Of a DNA stretch of 64,000 nucleotides, positions 42,288 through 56,512 are shown one piece after another (position 1 is the first letter of the stretch; each line of letters starts with the position of its first letter). The notes below the pieces were generated by a model. That model was given only the letters and a program-made list of their open reading frames with translations, was not told the DNA's origin and searched no databases. The position numbers and the translations under genes were made by a program. The DNA comes from Catenuloplanes indicus (GTDB lineage Bacteria > Actinomycetota > Actinomycetes > Mycobacteriales > Micromonosporaceae): contig NZ_JAUSUZ010000001.1 in NCBI RefSeq assembly GCF_030813715.1, positions 4,030,001-4,094,000 on the forward strand. Reading direction: 5' to 3'.

Positions 42288-43112
42288 ATGCAAGATCATG
42301 AAGTAGTAGTCGTCACCGGCGCCAGCTCCGGTATCGGGCTCGCCGCGGCCGAGCAGGCGGCGGTGCGCGGGTCCCGGGTGGTGCTGATCGGCCGCACCGA
42401 GCGGCGGCTGGCGGCGGCGGTGGACCGGGTACGGGCGGCCGGGCACGGGCGTGAGCCGGGACGGTTCCTGGCCGACTTCGAGCGGCTCACCGAGGTGCGG
42501 AACCTGGCGGCACACCTGCTGGACACGTACCCGAGGATCGATGTGCTGGTCAACAACGCGGGCATGCACGTGCCGTCGCACCGGCTCACCGAGGACGGGA
42601 ACGAGGCGACGGTCCAGGCGAACCACCTGGCGCACTTCCTGCTCAGCAACCTGCTGCGGGAGCGGCTGCGCGGTGGCCGGATCATCAACACCTCGGTACG
42701 GCCGGCGCTCAACGCCCGGATCGACCCGGACGACCTGAACACGCCGGCCGCGCGCTACCACGGCGTGCCGGTATACCAGATGACGAAGGCCGCGAACATC
42801 CTGTTCGCCATGGAGGCGGCGCGGCGCTGGCCGGACATTCTCAGCGTGAGCTTCCACCCCGGCCTGGTCCGCACGAACGTAGGCGAGGGCACGCCGTTCG
42901 CGTACGTCTTCCGGTACGCGCCGTTCCTGATCAGCCCGGAGCGGTCCGCCGCCGGCATGGCTCCGCTGATCACCACTCCGGTGGCCGATCTGCGCAACGG
43001 CAGCCTCTATGCCGGCGGGAAACCGCAGCGGCTGCGCGGCACGACGTTCAACCCGGACATCGCCGCACGGCTCTGGACCACCTCGGAGAACGCGGTCCGA
43101 CGGCTCAGTTGA
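42288..43112 (+). CDS. Short-chain dehydrogenase/reductase
   Basis: A 274-residue SDR with TGASSGIG (cofactor loop), NNAG and the catalytic YQMTK, plus R at the end of VVLIGRTER, favouring NADP. The substrate is unknown; the sequence is close to retinol dehydrogenase-like SDRs. The start is ATG at 42288. Its 3' end overlaps the convergent ppx gene by 8 bp. Confidence 0.87.
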   Translation: MQDHEVVVVTGASSGIGLAAAEQAAVRGSRVVLIGRTERRLAAAVDRVRAAGHGREPGRFLADFERLTEVRNLAAHLLDTYPRIDVLVNNAGMHVPSHRLTEDGNEATVQANHLAHFLLSNLLRERLRGGRIINTSVRPALNARIDPDDLNTPAARYHGVPVYQMTKAANILFAMEAARRWPDILSVSFHPGLVRTNVGEGTPFAYVFRYAPFLISPERSAAGMAPLITTPVADLRNGSLYAGGKPQRLRGTTFNPDIAARLWTTSENAVRRLS

Positions 43113-44037
43113 GACTCCACGCGATGCCGTCGAGAATGTCGTGCTCGCTGGCGACGACGGAGGAGATCTCGGCGCGTTCCATGATGGTGCGGAGCACCAT
43201 GGCACCGGCGCCGATCACGTCCGCGCGGCCCGGGTGCATGACCGGAATCGCCAGGCGCTCCGCGCGGGTGGCGGCGAGCATGTCCGCGGTGACCTTGGCG
43301 ACCTCGTCGTAGGTGAGGCGCGCGTGGTGGATCCGGGCCGGGTCGTACTCGGTGAGACCGCGCGCGATCGCGACCACGGTGGTGACCGAACCGGCCAGGC
43401 CGACCAGCGTCTTCGCGTCCCGGCCGGGCACGGCGGCGAGCGCGCGGTCGACCTGGGCCGTGATGTCCGCCTGGGCCGCCTCGATCTCCGCGGCCGTGGG
43501 CGGGTCGCCGTGCAGGTGGCGCTCGGTCATCCGGACGCAGCCGATGTCCACCGAGATGGCCGCGTCCACCTGGCGGCCGCCGACCACGAACTCGGTGGAG
43601 CCGCCGCCGATGTCCACCACCAGGTACGGTGCGTGCGCGCCGGGCGGCAGGCCGTGCACCGCGCCGGTGAAGGAGAGGTGCGCCTCCTCGTCTCCGGTGA
43701 CCACCTCGGGCGGCGTGCCGAGCGTCTCGGTGACCATGGCGCGGAACTCGTCCGCGTTCTCCGCGTCGCGGCTGGCGGACGTGGCGACCATCCGCACCCG
43801 GTCCGCGCCGAACTCCGCGATCGCGGCCGCGTAACCGGCCAGCGCGACCCGGGTGCGCTCGATCGCGGCGGGCGAGAGGCGGCCGGTCCGGTCGACGCCC
43901 TCGCCGAGCCGGACGATCTCCATCCGCCGGGTGACGTCGAGCAGCTGGGCGCCGGGGCCCGCGTACGACGCCGGAAGGTCGGCGATCAGGAGACGGATGC
44001 TGTTGGTACCGCAGTCGATCGCGGCTACGCGTGCCAT
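43105..44037 (-). CDS. ppx: Ppx/GppA family exopolyphosphatase
   Basis: A 310-residue single-module Ppx/GppA phosphatase of the actinobacterial type. The ASKHA motifs are VAAIDCGTNSIRLLIAD, VVDIGGGSTEFVVG and LVGLAGSVTTVVA, with TSASRDAEN as the usual contact. It degrades polyphosphate or pppGpp. The start ATG (44037) has TAGGCT (44049-44044) 6 nt upstream, placed over the end of the preceding gene, so a separate leaderless transcript is likely. It matches Rv1026 in mycobacterial order. Confidence 0.9.
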   Translation of the reverse strand: MARVAAIDCGTNSIRLLIADLPASYAGPGAQLLDVTRRMEIVRLGEGVDRTGRLSPAAIERTRVALAGYAAAIAEFGADRVRMVATSASRDAENADEFRAMVTETLGTPPEVVTGDEEAHLSFTGAVHGLPPGAHAPYLVVDIGGGSTEFVVGGRQVDAAISVDIGCVRMTERHLHGDPPTAAEIEAAQADITAQVDRALAAVPGRDAKTLVGLAGSVTTVVAIARGLTEYDPARIHHARLTYDEVAKVTADMLAATRAERLAIPVMHPGRADVIGAGAMVLRTIMERAEISSVVASEHDILDGIAWSLN

Positions 44038-44041
44038 GGGC

Positions 44042-44557
44042 TCAGCCTACGTCGGACAGGTGCACCAGCATCCGGGTGTTGCCCAGGGTGTTCGGCTTGA
44101 CCCGCTCCAGGCCGAGGAACTCCGCGACACCCTCGTCGTAGGAGCTCAGCAGCTGCTCGTAGACCGGGGACGGCACCGGCGCGCCGTCGATCGCCCGGAA
44201 CCCGAACGAGGCGAAGAACCCGGTCTCGAACGTCAGGCAGAAGACCCGGGAGACGCCCAGGTCGCGCGCGGTGTTGAGCAGCTCGGTGACGATCCGGTGG
44301 CCGATCTTCTGGCCGCGGCACGCCGGGTCGACCGCGAGCGTGCGGATCTCGGCCAGGTCCTCCCACATCACGTGCAGCGCACCGCAGCCGACGATCGCGC
44401 CGTCGGCCAGCCGCTCCGCGACCCAGAACTCCTGTACGTCCTCGTACAGCGTGACCGTGGGCTTGCTGAGGAGGCGCCGCTCGCCGCTGTACGTGTCGAT
44501 CAAGGCCCGGATGCGGCGTACGTCGGCGGTCCGGGCGCGGCGTACCGCAACATCCAT
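44042..44557 (-). CDS. GNAT amino-acid N-acetyltransferase, N-acetylglutamate synthase-like
   Basis: A 171-residue GNAT protein. The pattern VRRARTADVRRIRALIDTYS, WEDLAEIRTLAVDPACRGQK and ELLNTARDLGVSRVFCLTFE matches short actinobacterial N-acetylglutamate synthases (ArgA-like), the first step of arginine synthesis. The assignment to glutamate is by resemblance. The start at 44557 has TAGGGT 7 nt upstream, again a leaderless layout. It stands 4 bp from the ppx start. Confidence 0.78.
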   Translation of the reverse strand: MDVAVRRARTADVRRIRALIDTYSGERRLLSKPTVTLYEDVQEFWVAERLADGAIVGCGALHVMWEDLAEIRTLAVDPACRGQKIGHRIVTELLNTARDLGVSRVFCLTFETGFFASFGFRAIDGAPVPSPVYEQLLSSYDEGVAEFLGLERVKPNTLGNTRMLVHLSDVG

Positions 44558-44624
44558 ACGGCCAACCCTACTGGCTCCGTCCGACCGACCCGGCGACCGG
44601 CACCGATACCGCATCCTCGTAGAC

Positions 44625-45185
44625 ATGACCCGCGCCCCGGCCGTCGCCGCCGTCGCCGTGCTGGCACTGACCGGCTGCGCCGCGCAGGCCACCGGCGCCG
44701 GTGGCCGCGGACTGACCGAGGTGCTCGACCGGCTCGGTCAGGCGTCCGCGGAGACGTACACCGCGGTCTACGCGCTCGGCACCGGTGAGATGGCCACCGT
44801 GGTGAGCGCGCCGCCGCGGACGGCCACGATCAGTGGCGACGACCGCCTGGTGGTCGGGCCGGACGGCGTGACGCTGTGCGAGGACGGCACCTGCTCGCGG
44901 CCGCCGGGCGCGGCGGACGCACCCGGCGGCACCGGGATAGTGACGACGGAGCAGGTGCGCGCGATGGTCTCCGCGGCGGCCCACCTGCCGGGCGTGGACG
45001 TGGCCGTCTCGACCGCGACGTTCGCCGGGCGGGAGACGCTCTGCGCGGACGTGCACGGCATGTCGGACTTCACCGTCTGCGTCACCGAGGACGGCATACT
45101 GGCGTCGTTCCGCGGCGACGGTGAGATCACTCTGGAGCTGACCCGGCTGGCCGAGTCGGCGGACGCGTCACTCGTCGCTCTGTGA
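44625..45185 (+). CDS. Small secreted lipoprotein
   Basis: A 186-residue protein with a signal peptide and lipobox LTGC (cysteine about residue 18, VAVLALTGCAAQ). The mature part has four cysteines (LCEDGTC, ETLCADVHG, FTVCVTE) and no recognised domain. The start is ATG at 44625. Its last 18 bp overlap the end of the convergent DUF501 gene. Confidence 0.75.
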   Translation: MTRAPAVAAVAVLALTGCAAQATGAGGRGLTEVLDRLGQASAETYTAVYALGTGEMATVVSAPPRTATISGDDRLVVGPDGVTLCEDGTCSRPPGAADAPGGTGIVTTEQVRAMVSAAAHLPGVDVAVSTATFAGRETLCADVHGMSDFTVCVTEDGILASFRGDGEITLELTRLAESADASLVAL

Positions 45186-45701
45186 CGGCGCCACGCACGG
45201 CCCGTCGGTCCACCACGGGCCGATCATCTCGGCGGCCTCGTCGCCGAACGGGTTGACGCCCGGGCCGGCACCGAGCGCGTGGCCGAGGTGCACGTGCAGG
45301 CACTTGACCCGGCCGGGCATGCCACCGGCCGAGACACCGGCGATCTCCGGCACGTCGCCGATCGCCTCGCGCCGCTTCAGGTAGTCCTCGTGCGCGGCCC
45401 GGTAGCGCGCGGCCAGGTCCTCGTCCTCGGCCAGGCGCGCGGACATCTCCTTCATCACGCCGGCCGACTCCAGCCGGCTGATCGCGCTGGTCGCGCGCGG
45501 GCAGGTCAGGTAGAAGAGCGTCGGGAACGGCGTGCCGTCCGCGAGCCGGGGCGTGGTCTCCACGACGTCCGGGTTGCCGCACGGGCAGCGGTGCGCGACC
45601 GCGCGGGTGCCGCGGGGCGTGCGGCCGAGCTGGGCGGCGACGGCCGCGAGATCCGCCTCGGTGGCTTCTTCCCGATGAGGCGGGTGGATTTCCTGCGTCA
45701 C
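45168..45701 (-). CDS. DUF501 family protein
   Basis: A 177-residue protein with the DUF501 pattern: LGRTPRGTRAVAHRCPCGNP, TPFPTLFYLTCPR and KCLHVHLGHALGAGPGVNP. Conserved Cys and His suggest a metal site, but the function is unknown. It follows ftsB directly (TAA then GTG) and precedes ppx in the usual actinobacterial order eno-ftsB-DUF501-ppx, here interrupted by the lipoprotein and acetyltransferase genes. Confidence 0.88.
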   Translation of the reverse strand: MTQEIHPPHREEATEADLAAVAAQLGRTPRGTRAVAHRCPCGNPDVVETTPRLADGTPFPTLFYLTCPRATSAISRLESAGVMKEMSARLAEDEDLAARYRAAHEDYLKRREAIGDVPEIAGVSAGGMPGRVKCLHVHLGHALGAGPGVNPFGDEAAEMIGPWWTDGPCVAPSQSDE

Positions 45702-46313
45702 TTATTTATTGGCTTCCTGGATGCTGGACCACAACGTGTCGTACCACTTGTCGGGCGTCTCGGACGGCGCGGACGGGATCCCGCCCCCACCCGGGGCGGC
45801 ACCGGCATCCTGGTTCATCACGATCAGCAGCGTCTCGTCGGGGTGGGCGTAGTAGAAACGATTCCGGACCTGGGTCCGCACGTACTCGTCGTCCTGCCAC
45901 TTGTCCACCAGCTCGCTGAGTTCCCGGATCCGTTCGCGCTGCTCGGCCTGGGACGCCTCCATCGCGGCGATGTCCGCCTCCTGCGACAGATAGAGCCGCA
46001 CCGGGTACGTGTACGCCAGCGCGAGCGCGATCAGCACCACGATCAGCACCGCGGCCCGGCCGGTGTAGCGCCGGGGCTGGGTGGCGGTGGTGCGCTTCGC
46101 GGCACCGGCCGCCGCCGCGCGCCGGGCGGCCGCGGGACGGCTGGCGGAACGCCCGGTCTCGGTCGGCCGGGGCTCGCGGACGATGCTGGCGTCGCGGATC
46201 GCGGTGCGGGCGCCACGCGCGCTCCGGGCGGGCGAACCGGCCCGGCGCGTCGGCCGCGTGCCGTGCCCGCCGCGGGCAGGCCCCTGACCGCCCGGCGATC
46301 GCCGTTGCGTCAC
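45702..46313 (-). CDS. FtsB/DivIC-type septum formation initiator
   Basis: A 203-residue bitopic protein: a basic, Ala-rich cytoplasmic N-terminus (1-85), one membrane segment (about 88-108, AAVLIVVLIALALAYTYPV), then a coiled coil (YLSQEADIAAMEASQAEQRE and on) and the family motif DDEYVRTQVRNRFYYAHPDE. It belongs to the FtsB-FtsL-FtsQ divisome complex. The start is GTG at 46313. Confidence 0.87.
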   Translation of the reverse strand: MTQRRSPGGQGPARGGHGTRPTRRAGSPARSARGARTAIRDASIVREPRPTETGRSASRPAAARRAAAAGAAKRTTATQPRRYTGRAAVLIVVLIALALAYTYPVRLYLSQEADIAAMEASQAEQRERIRELSELVDKWQDDEYVRTQVRNRFYYAHPDETLLIVMNQDAGAAPGGGGIPSAPSETPDKWYDTLWSSIQEANK

Positions 46314-46496
46314 GACACCCGCTCCATCGCTACATCAGCTCCCACTGCCCCCGCCGTACCCATTCTCACGCTAAGCAACCATGACGGGCGCGAGGGCCGG
46401 AGGCAAATCCACGGGATTTTTGATCAGATACTGCAAACCCCTGGCGGAAAGTGCCCCCGGCCCTTGCGACCTACGTGGGTACCGCGTGACTCTGAG
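46314..46496. other. Spacer between eno and ftsB
   Basis: The 183 bp hold a short palindrome, AAATCCACGGGATTT (46405-46419), followed by T residues in the rightward sense. It is a weak terminator or binding site. No gene is seen. Confidence 0.35.
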
Positions 46497-48622
<2,126 letters not shown>

Positions 48623-48742
48623 CCCCTTCGTCCGATATGCCGCGCCGCGGGTGTGGAGCGCGGTGGTGGACTGGTGAAGGGGTGTTGCGTCGCGTCGGGA
48701 TGGGGAGCGCGGCGACGGTTGCATGGTTTGTCCGGTGTTGTG

Positions 48743-48849
48743 CGGGACCGGCTCCGGGGCGGGCGGGAAGCGGAGTGCCAGCGGAGTCTTCGCGCCCGGC
48801 GGGGTTTGCCCGCGGGAGCATGCGGGCCGCACCACGCCGGGAGCGGGAA
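48743..48849. repeat. Dispersed ~105-bp repeat, copy C
   Basis: Related to copies A and B (shared CGCGGGAGCATGCGGGCCGC and flanks), but more diverged in the middle. It lies downstream of the leftward DUF885 gene. Confidence 0.65.
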
Positions 48850-48871
48850 ACCGGAATGGGATGACTCAGCG

Positions 48872-48910
48872 CCGTGGGAGCAGGCGGGCCGCACGGTGCC
48901 GGGAGTGCGG
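48872..48910. repeat. Partial repeat copy C', abutting the DUF885 stop
   Basis: A second, shorter match to the end of the repeat (GGGAGCAGGCGGGCCGCACG and following) stops one base before the stop codon of the DUF885 gene. The element's end next to genes is therefore duplicated here. Confidence 0.55.
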
Positions 48911-48911
48911 C

Positions 48912-50519
48912 TCAGACGCCCAGCAGCGTACGGAGGTGGCGCGGGGACGGTGAGCCGTGCGCGAGCATGGCGTCGTGCCAGGTGCCGAGCGGGACGGACG
49001 GTGGGCGGGCGGCGGCGATCGCGGAGACCTCGGTGTAGCCGACGAAGTAGGTGGAGAGCTGGGTCGAGGTGAGCAGCAGGCGGCGCCACTTGCCGGCGGC
49101 CTCGCCCTCCTCCTGGAACGCGCGGCCGGTCATCATCCGCATCGCGTCCGTCTCGGACAGGTCCTCGCAGTGGACGAGCTGGTCGAGCACCGCGTTCATG
49201 GTCATTCGGAGTTGCATCTTGAGCTGCTGCATGCGGACCGGCAGGCCGCCGAAGCCGTGGTCGGCCAGGGACTCCTCCGCGTGCACGGCCCAGCCCTCGA
49301 CGAACGGGTCGGACCAGCCGAGCGAGCGAACCCGGGTGTTGCCGCGGTAGCGGCGGGCGTGCGCGAGCTGGACGAAGTGGCCGGGCATCGCCTCGTGCAC
49401 GGTCAGGTTGCGGACCATGTGGTGGTTGTACTCGCGGTAGAGCGACTCGACCCGCTCCGGCGACCAGTCCGCGGGCGCCGGTGCGATGCAGTAGAACGTG
49501 GGCACGTCCGCGGTCTCCATCGGGCCGGGCGGGTCGCAGTAGGCGACGCTGACGCCGCGCGCGAACTCCGGCATCGCCTCGATCACGCACTCGTCGTCCG
49601 GGATGGTGACGATCCCGTGCGTGCGGACGAAGTCCGTGGTCTCGGCCATGGTGACCCGGGCGAAGTCCACTATCGTGTCGTTGTCCGGCCGTTCCTCGGC
49701 CAGCTGGGCCAGCGCGCGGCGCACGGTCTCGTCGGTGGCCGGCCCGCCGGTCAGCTCCGCCGCGGTCTCGCGGATCCGCTCGCCGATCCGCTCCAGGTTG
49801 TCCTCGGCGCGGCGTAGCACCTCGGACGCGGACAGCTCGGTGTCCAGCGTGTGCCAGAGCCGCGCCTCCCACTGCCGCCGGCCGAGCCGCGGCGAGCGGC
49901 CGTCCGCGTCCAGGCCGCGCAGGTGGGCGGCGAACCCGTCCAGTTCCTCGGCCGCACGGGCGGCCAGCGGCGTGATCCGGCCGGCCAGCGACGGTTCCTC
50001 GGCCAGCAGCGTGGGCAGCTCGTCGCGGATCAGGCCGGCCGCACCGGCGAACTGCCCGGCCGCGGTCTCGACGTGCACCCGCGGGCAGTCGTGCAGCACC
50101 GCACGCGCGGTGGCGACCGCGTCCGGCACCGCGGCGAGCCGGCCGGCCAGCGACTCCAGCCGCGCCGCGACCGGCGCGAACCGGCGGGCCATCAGGCCGT
50201 GCAGCAACGGGCCGGGGTTGTGCAGCAGCGGGTTCCACTCGTGCTCGCGGATCTCGGTCAGTTCCAGCAGCCGCCGCTCGACCATGGTGGTCAGGATCGC
50301 GTGGTCGACCTGGTCCTCCGGGTCGAGCCCGTCCACGTCCAGCTGGGCCAGCGCGTTGCCCGCGTCGATCAGCATCGCGGTGCGTTCGGTGACCGCACCG
50401 GCCGAATGGTCCGGCAGGCGGTCGTCGTGGGTGTGGTCCCCGGCGTAGAAGGCGGTGACCGGCTCACTCGCGAGGATCGCGTCGACGATGCGCTCGGCCA
50501 CGGGCACGAAATCCGACAT
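48912..50519 (-). CDS. DUF885 family protein, putative metallopeptidase-like
   Basis: A 535-residue protein of the DUF885 family. HEAMPGHFVQL (a HExxxGH arrangement) with EGWAVHAEE downstream resembles the zinc site of gluzincin-type carboxypeptidases, so peptidase activity is plausible but unproven for this protein. It is soluble, without a signal peptide. The start ATG (50519) has TAGATT (50532-50527) 7 nt upstream and no Shine-Dalgarno, so it is probably leaderless. A repeat copy follows its stop at once. Confidence 0.82.
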   Translation of the reverse strand: MSDFVPVAERIVDAILASEPVTAFYAGDHTHDDRLPDHSAGAVTERTAMLIDAGNALAQLDVDGLDPEDQVDHAILTTMVERRLLELTEIREHEWNPLLHNPGPLLHGLMARRFAPVAARLESLAGRLAAVPDAVATARAVLHDCPRVHVETAAGQFAGAAGLIRDELPTLLAEEPSLAGRITPLAARAAEELDGFAAHLRGLDADGRSPRLGRRQWEARLWHTLDTELSASEVLRRAEDNLERIGERIRETAAELTGGPATDETVRRALAQLAEERPDNDTIVDFARVTMAETTDFVRTHGIVTIPDDECVIEAMPEFARGVSVAYCDPPGPMETADVPTFYCIAPAPADWSPERVESLYREYNHHMVRNLTVHEAMPGHFVQLAHARRYRGNTRVRSLGWSDPFVEGWAVHAEESLADHGFGGLPVRMQQLKMQLRMTMNAVLDQLVHCEDLSETDAMRMMTGRAFQEEGEAAGKWRRLLLTSTQLSTYFVGYTEVSAIAAARPPSVPLGTWHDAMLAHGSPSPRHLRTLLGV

Positions 50520-50571
50520 GACGATCAATCTAACCGCCGGACCCCGGCTCATGCGGTATCCCGGGCAGAGG

Positions 50572-50614
50572 GGCAGGCCTCGTGCGACGCACCACCCGTC
50601 GCACGAGGCCTGCC
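50572..50614. terminator. 17-bp terminator hairpin after the HoxX-like gene
   Basis: GGCAGGCCTCGTGCGAC (50572-50588) and its exact complement (50598-50614) flank 9 nt, downstream of the leftward gene ending at 50660. Confidence 0.7.
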
Positions 50615-50659
50615 GGAGAGGCCGGCCTGACCGGTACCGGCCGGCCTCGGGTCTTCGGG

Positions 50660-52561
50660 TCAGCCGGCCTGCGCGGGCACGGCCGGGCGCACCGACTGCG
50701 GCGTGTCCGGGGCGGACGAGCGCGGCCGTACGTGCGAGCGGTTCTTCCCCTGGTTCTGGGTGCCCGGTGGCGGCGGCGGGACCGGCCGTTTCGCGTTACC
50801 GGCCGAGCCGTTCGAGCCGGCCGGGAGGGCCTCGGTGAGCGTTCCGGGCAGCAGCCGGGCCGGCGTGCCGGTCGGACGGACCTTGTGGACGAACGCGTGC
50901 CGCGCCGCCGCGAACCCGGACCGGTCGTCGAAGATGTCGTGGCTCATCTCGGCCAGCTCGCGCACCTCGTGCACGCCGAGCGGCCGGCCGGACGTGAGCG
51001 CCCGCGCCTTCCGGTGGCGCATCCGGCGGTTGAGCTGCGGTTCGGCGTATCGGGCGGCGAGCTCGGCGAGCCAGTCCGCGAACGCGTCCGGGTGCCGCGG
51101 CCCGACCTCGTCCAGCAGGCCGATCGCGCGTGCCTGGCCGGCGTTGACCGGTAGCTTCTCGGTGAGCAGCCGTTCCGCGCGGACCACTCCGACCCGGCGC
51201 GGCAGCGTCCAGGTGTGCAGCTCCGATCCGTACAGGCCGATGTCGTAATAGGGGTTGAGCACGATGTCCTCGCGCCCGGCGACGACGTCCGCGCCCAGGC
51301 CGAGCATCACGCCGCCGGCGCCCGCGTTGCCGGGGTAGGCCGCGATCACCACCTGCCGGGTGCACTCGATGATCTCCGTACAGACCGCGTTGATCGCCTT
51401 GATATTGGCCCAGGCGGCACCGGCCGGGTCGGTCGCGGCCGTGATCTGGTTCAGGTGGATGCCGTTGCTGAACGCCTCCGTGCTGCCGCGCAGCACCAGC
51501 ACCCGGGTGTCCTGGCCGGCCGCGTGCCGGAACGCGCCGAGCAGCCGGCGGCACTGCCCGGTGGACATCGCACCGTTGTAGAAGTCGAACGTGAGCCAGC
51601 CGACGTCCGCGGTCCGCCGATATTTGATCTGCCGGTAGGCACCGGGCACCTCCGCCTCCGAACCCAACGGCAACGGCGCGTGCGGTACGCCGTGCAGCCG
51701 CCGGCCGAGGACCACCGCGGCCGGCAGCTTGATGCCCCGGGGCCAGGTGCCGGCCGGGCCCGCCGCGTCCGTGCGCGGCTCCGGGTCGGCCTGGCGCAGG
51801 TGGCCGAGCCACACGCTGCCGTCGCCGGTCGCCACCATGACCGCGCCCTGCCGGCGGCACAGCACGGTGCCCGGCGGCGCACCGGCCGCGGTGCCCGGAT
51901 GCACGTCGTACGCGAAGACCGGCAGGCCCAGCACCTCGGTGCGTACGCCCGGTGCGCCGTCCGCGGCCCGGATCCGCCGGATGATGCGCTCGCTGCCCTC
52001 GTCCCATCCGAACGCGCGGTCGGACTGGCGCATCAGCGGACGCGGACGCGCGTTCGGCACCTCGTGCGGCATCCGCTCGGCCGGTACCGGCCGGAACGCC
52101 GGGTCGGCGGCCTTCGCCATCACCTCCTGCACGCAGGCGACGGCCGCGTCCGCGACCGGGCCGTTGTACAGCGCGGACTTGCGCGGCGCGGCGCTGGCCA
52201 GCCGGAAGATCCGGGTGGCCCAGATCGGCCCGGCGTCCATCTCGGCCACCGCCTGCAGCGCGGTGACGCCCCAGTACGGCTCCGCCTCGGTGATCGCCCA
52301 GTCGAGCGAGGACGGTCCACGGTCGCCGACCGGGCCGGGGTGAATGATGATCGTGCGCCACTCGGACCAGATCTCGGCCGGCACCCGGTGCGTCAGGAAC
52401 GGGCAGAGGATCACGTCCGGGCGCGCGCCGCGGACGCCCTCGATCATGTCCCGTTCGCCGGTCGCGAGCAGCACACCGACCTCGTGTCCCGCCTCCCGGA
52501 GCGTGCACCAGACGCGCTGGCTGAGTCCGTTGAAGGCGGAGACGAGCAGCAGTACCCGCAC
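50660..52561 (-). CDS. HoxX-like formyltransferase/enoyl-CoA hydratase fusion
   Basis: A 633-residue two-domain protein. The N-terminal formyltransferase part (about 1-260; IIIHPGPVGDRGPSSLDWAI) is followed by a crotonase-fold part (about 275-545; FSNGIHLNQI, NAGAGGVMLGLGADVVAGRE) and a Pro-rich disordered tail. HoxX makes CO from formyl-tetrahydrofolate through formyl-CoA for NiFe-hydrogenase cofactor assembly. No hydrogenase or hyp gene is in the window, so its role here is open. The start is GTG at 52561, 8 nt after AAGGAGG. Confidence 0.82.
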   Translation of the reverse strand: MRVLLLVSAFNGLSQRVWCTLREAGHEVGVLLATGERDMIEGVRGARPDVILCPFLTHRVPAEIWSEWRTIIIHPGPVGDRGPSSLDWAITEAEPYWGVTALQAVAEMDAGPIWATRIFRLASAAPRKSALYNGPVADAAVACVQEVMAKAADPAFRPVPAERMPHEVPNARPRPLMRQSDRAFGWDEGSERIIRRIRAADGAPGVRTEVLGLPVFAYDVHPGTAAGAPPGTVLCRRQGAVMVATGDGSVWLGHLRQADPEPRTDAAGPAGTWPRGIKLPAAVVLGRRLHGVPHAPLPLGSEAEVPGAYRQIKYRRTADVGWLTFDFYNGAMSTGQCRRLLGAFRHAAGQDTRVLVLRGSTEAFSNGIHLNQITAATDPAGAAWANIKAINAVCTEIIECTRQVVIAAYPGNAGAGGVMLGLGADVVAGREDIVLNPYYDIGLYGSELHTWTLPRRVGVVRAERLLTEKLPVNAGQARAIGLLDEVGPRHPDAFADWLAELAARYAEPQLNRRMRHRKARALTSGRPLGVHEVRELAEMSHDIFDDRSGFAAARHAFVHKVRPTGTPARLLPGTLTEALPAGSNGSAGNAKRPVPPPPPGTQNQGKNRSHVRPRSSAPDTPQSVRPAVPAQAG

Positions 52562-52869
52562 CGTGTGGTCCTCCTTGCGTGGTGGGGTGGGTTGTGCAGC
52601 CGGTGATCCCCCTCGAGACGAAGTCTCCCGGGTGATCGGGGCCCGGCCCGAGAGACCTTGCAAGGGCTCCGAGCTGCCGGGCCGCACACCCGGTGCGACG
52701 GGTGGGACACCGCCACCAACGGATTCAGCCGAACTCCGGACCCGCGCTCGGACGCCCGTCCCACCGCTGATCCACGGGACGGGCCGGGGATCGGCGTAGT
52801 CTGGATGTCGTACCCCCCGTCCAGACTGGGCGCGGGGTAAACGCCGTGCTGTCTTACGGGGGATGTGCA
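52562..52869. other. Divergent control region of the HoxX-like gene and mfd
   Basis: 308 bp without a gene. Near the HoxX-like start, a small hairpin (GAGAC, 3-nt loop, GTCTC) is flanked by GGTGATC direct repeats. On the mfd side a -10-like TAGTCT lies about 70 bp before the ATG. I compared it with ZTP, c-di-AMP and cobalamin riboswitch signatures from memory and found no match. Confidence 0.4.
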
Positions 52870-56478
<3,609 letters not shown>

Positions 56479-56512
56479 AGTGATCGGCTCGTCACATGAT
56501 AGAGTGATCTCT

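Noticed and set aside
52562-52869. Possible riboswitch upstream of mfd or the HoxX-like gene (ZTP or c-di-AMP class considered)
   Set aside because: Some short strings looked suggestive, but the conserved core sequences and pairing of these classes are not present.
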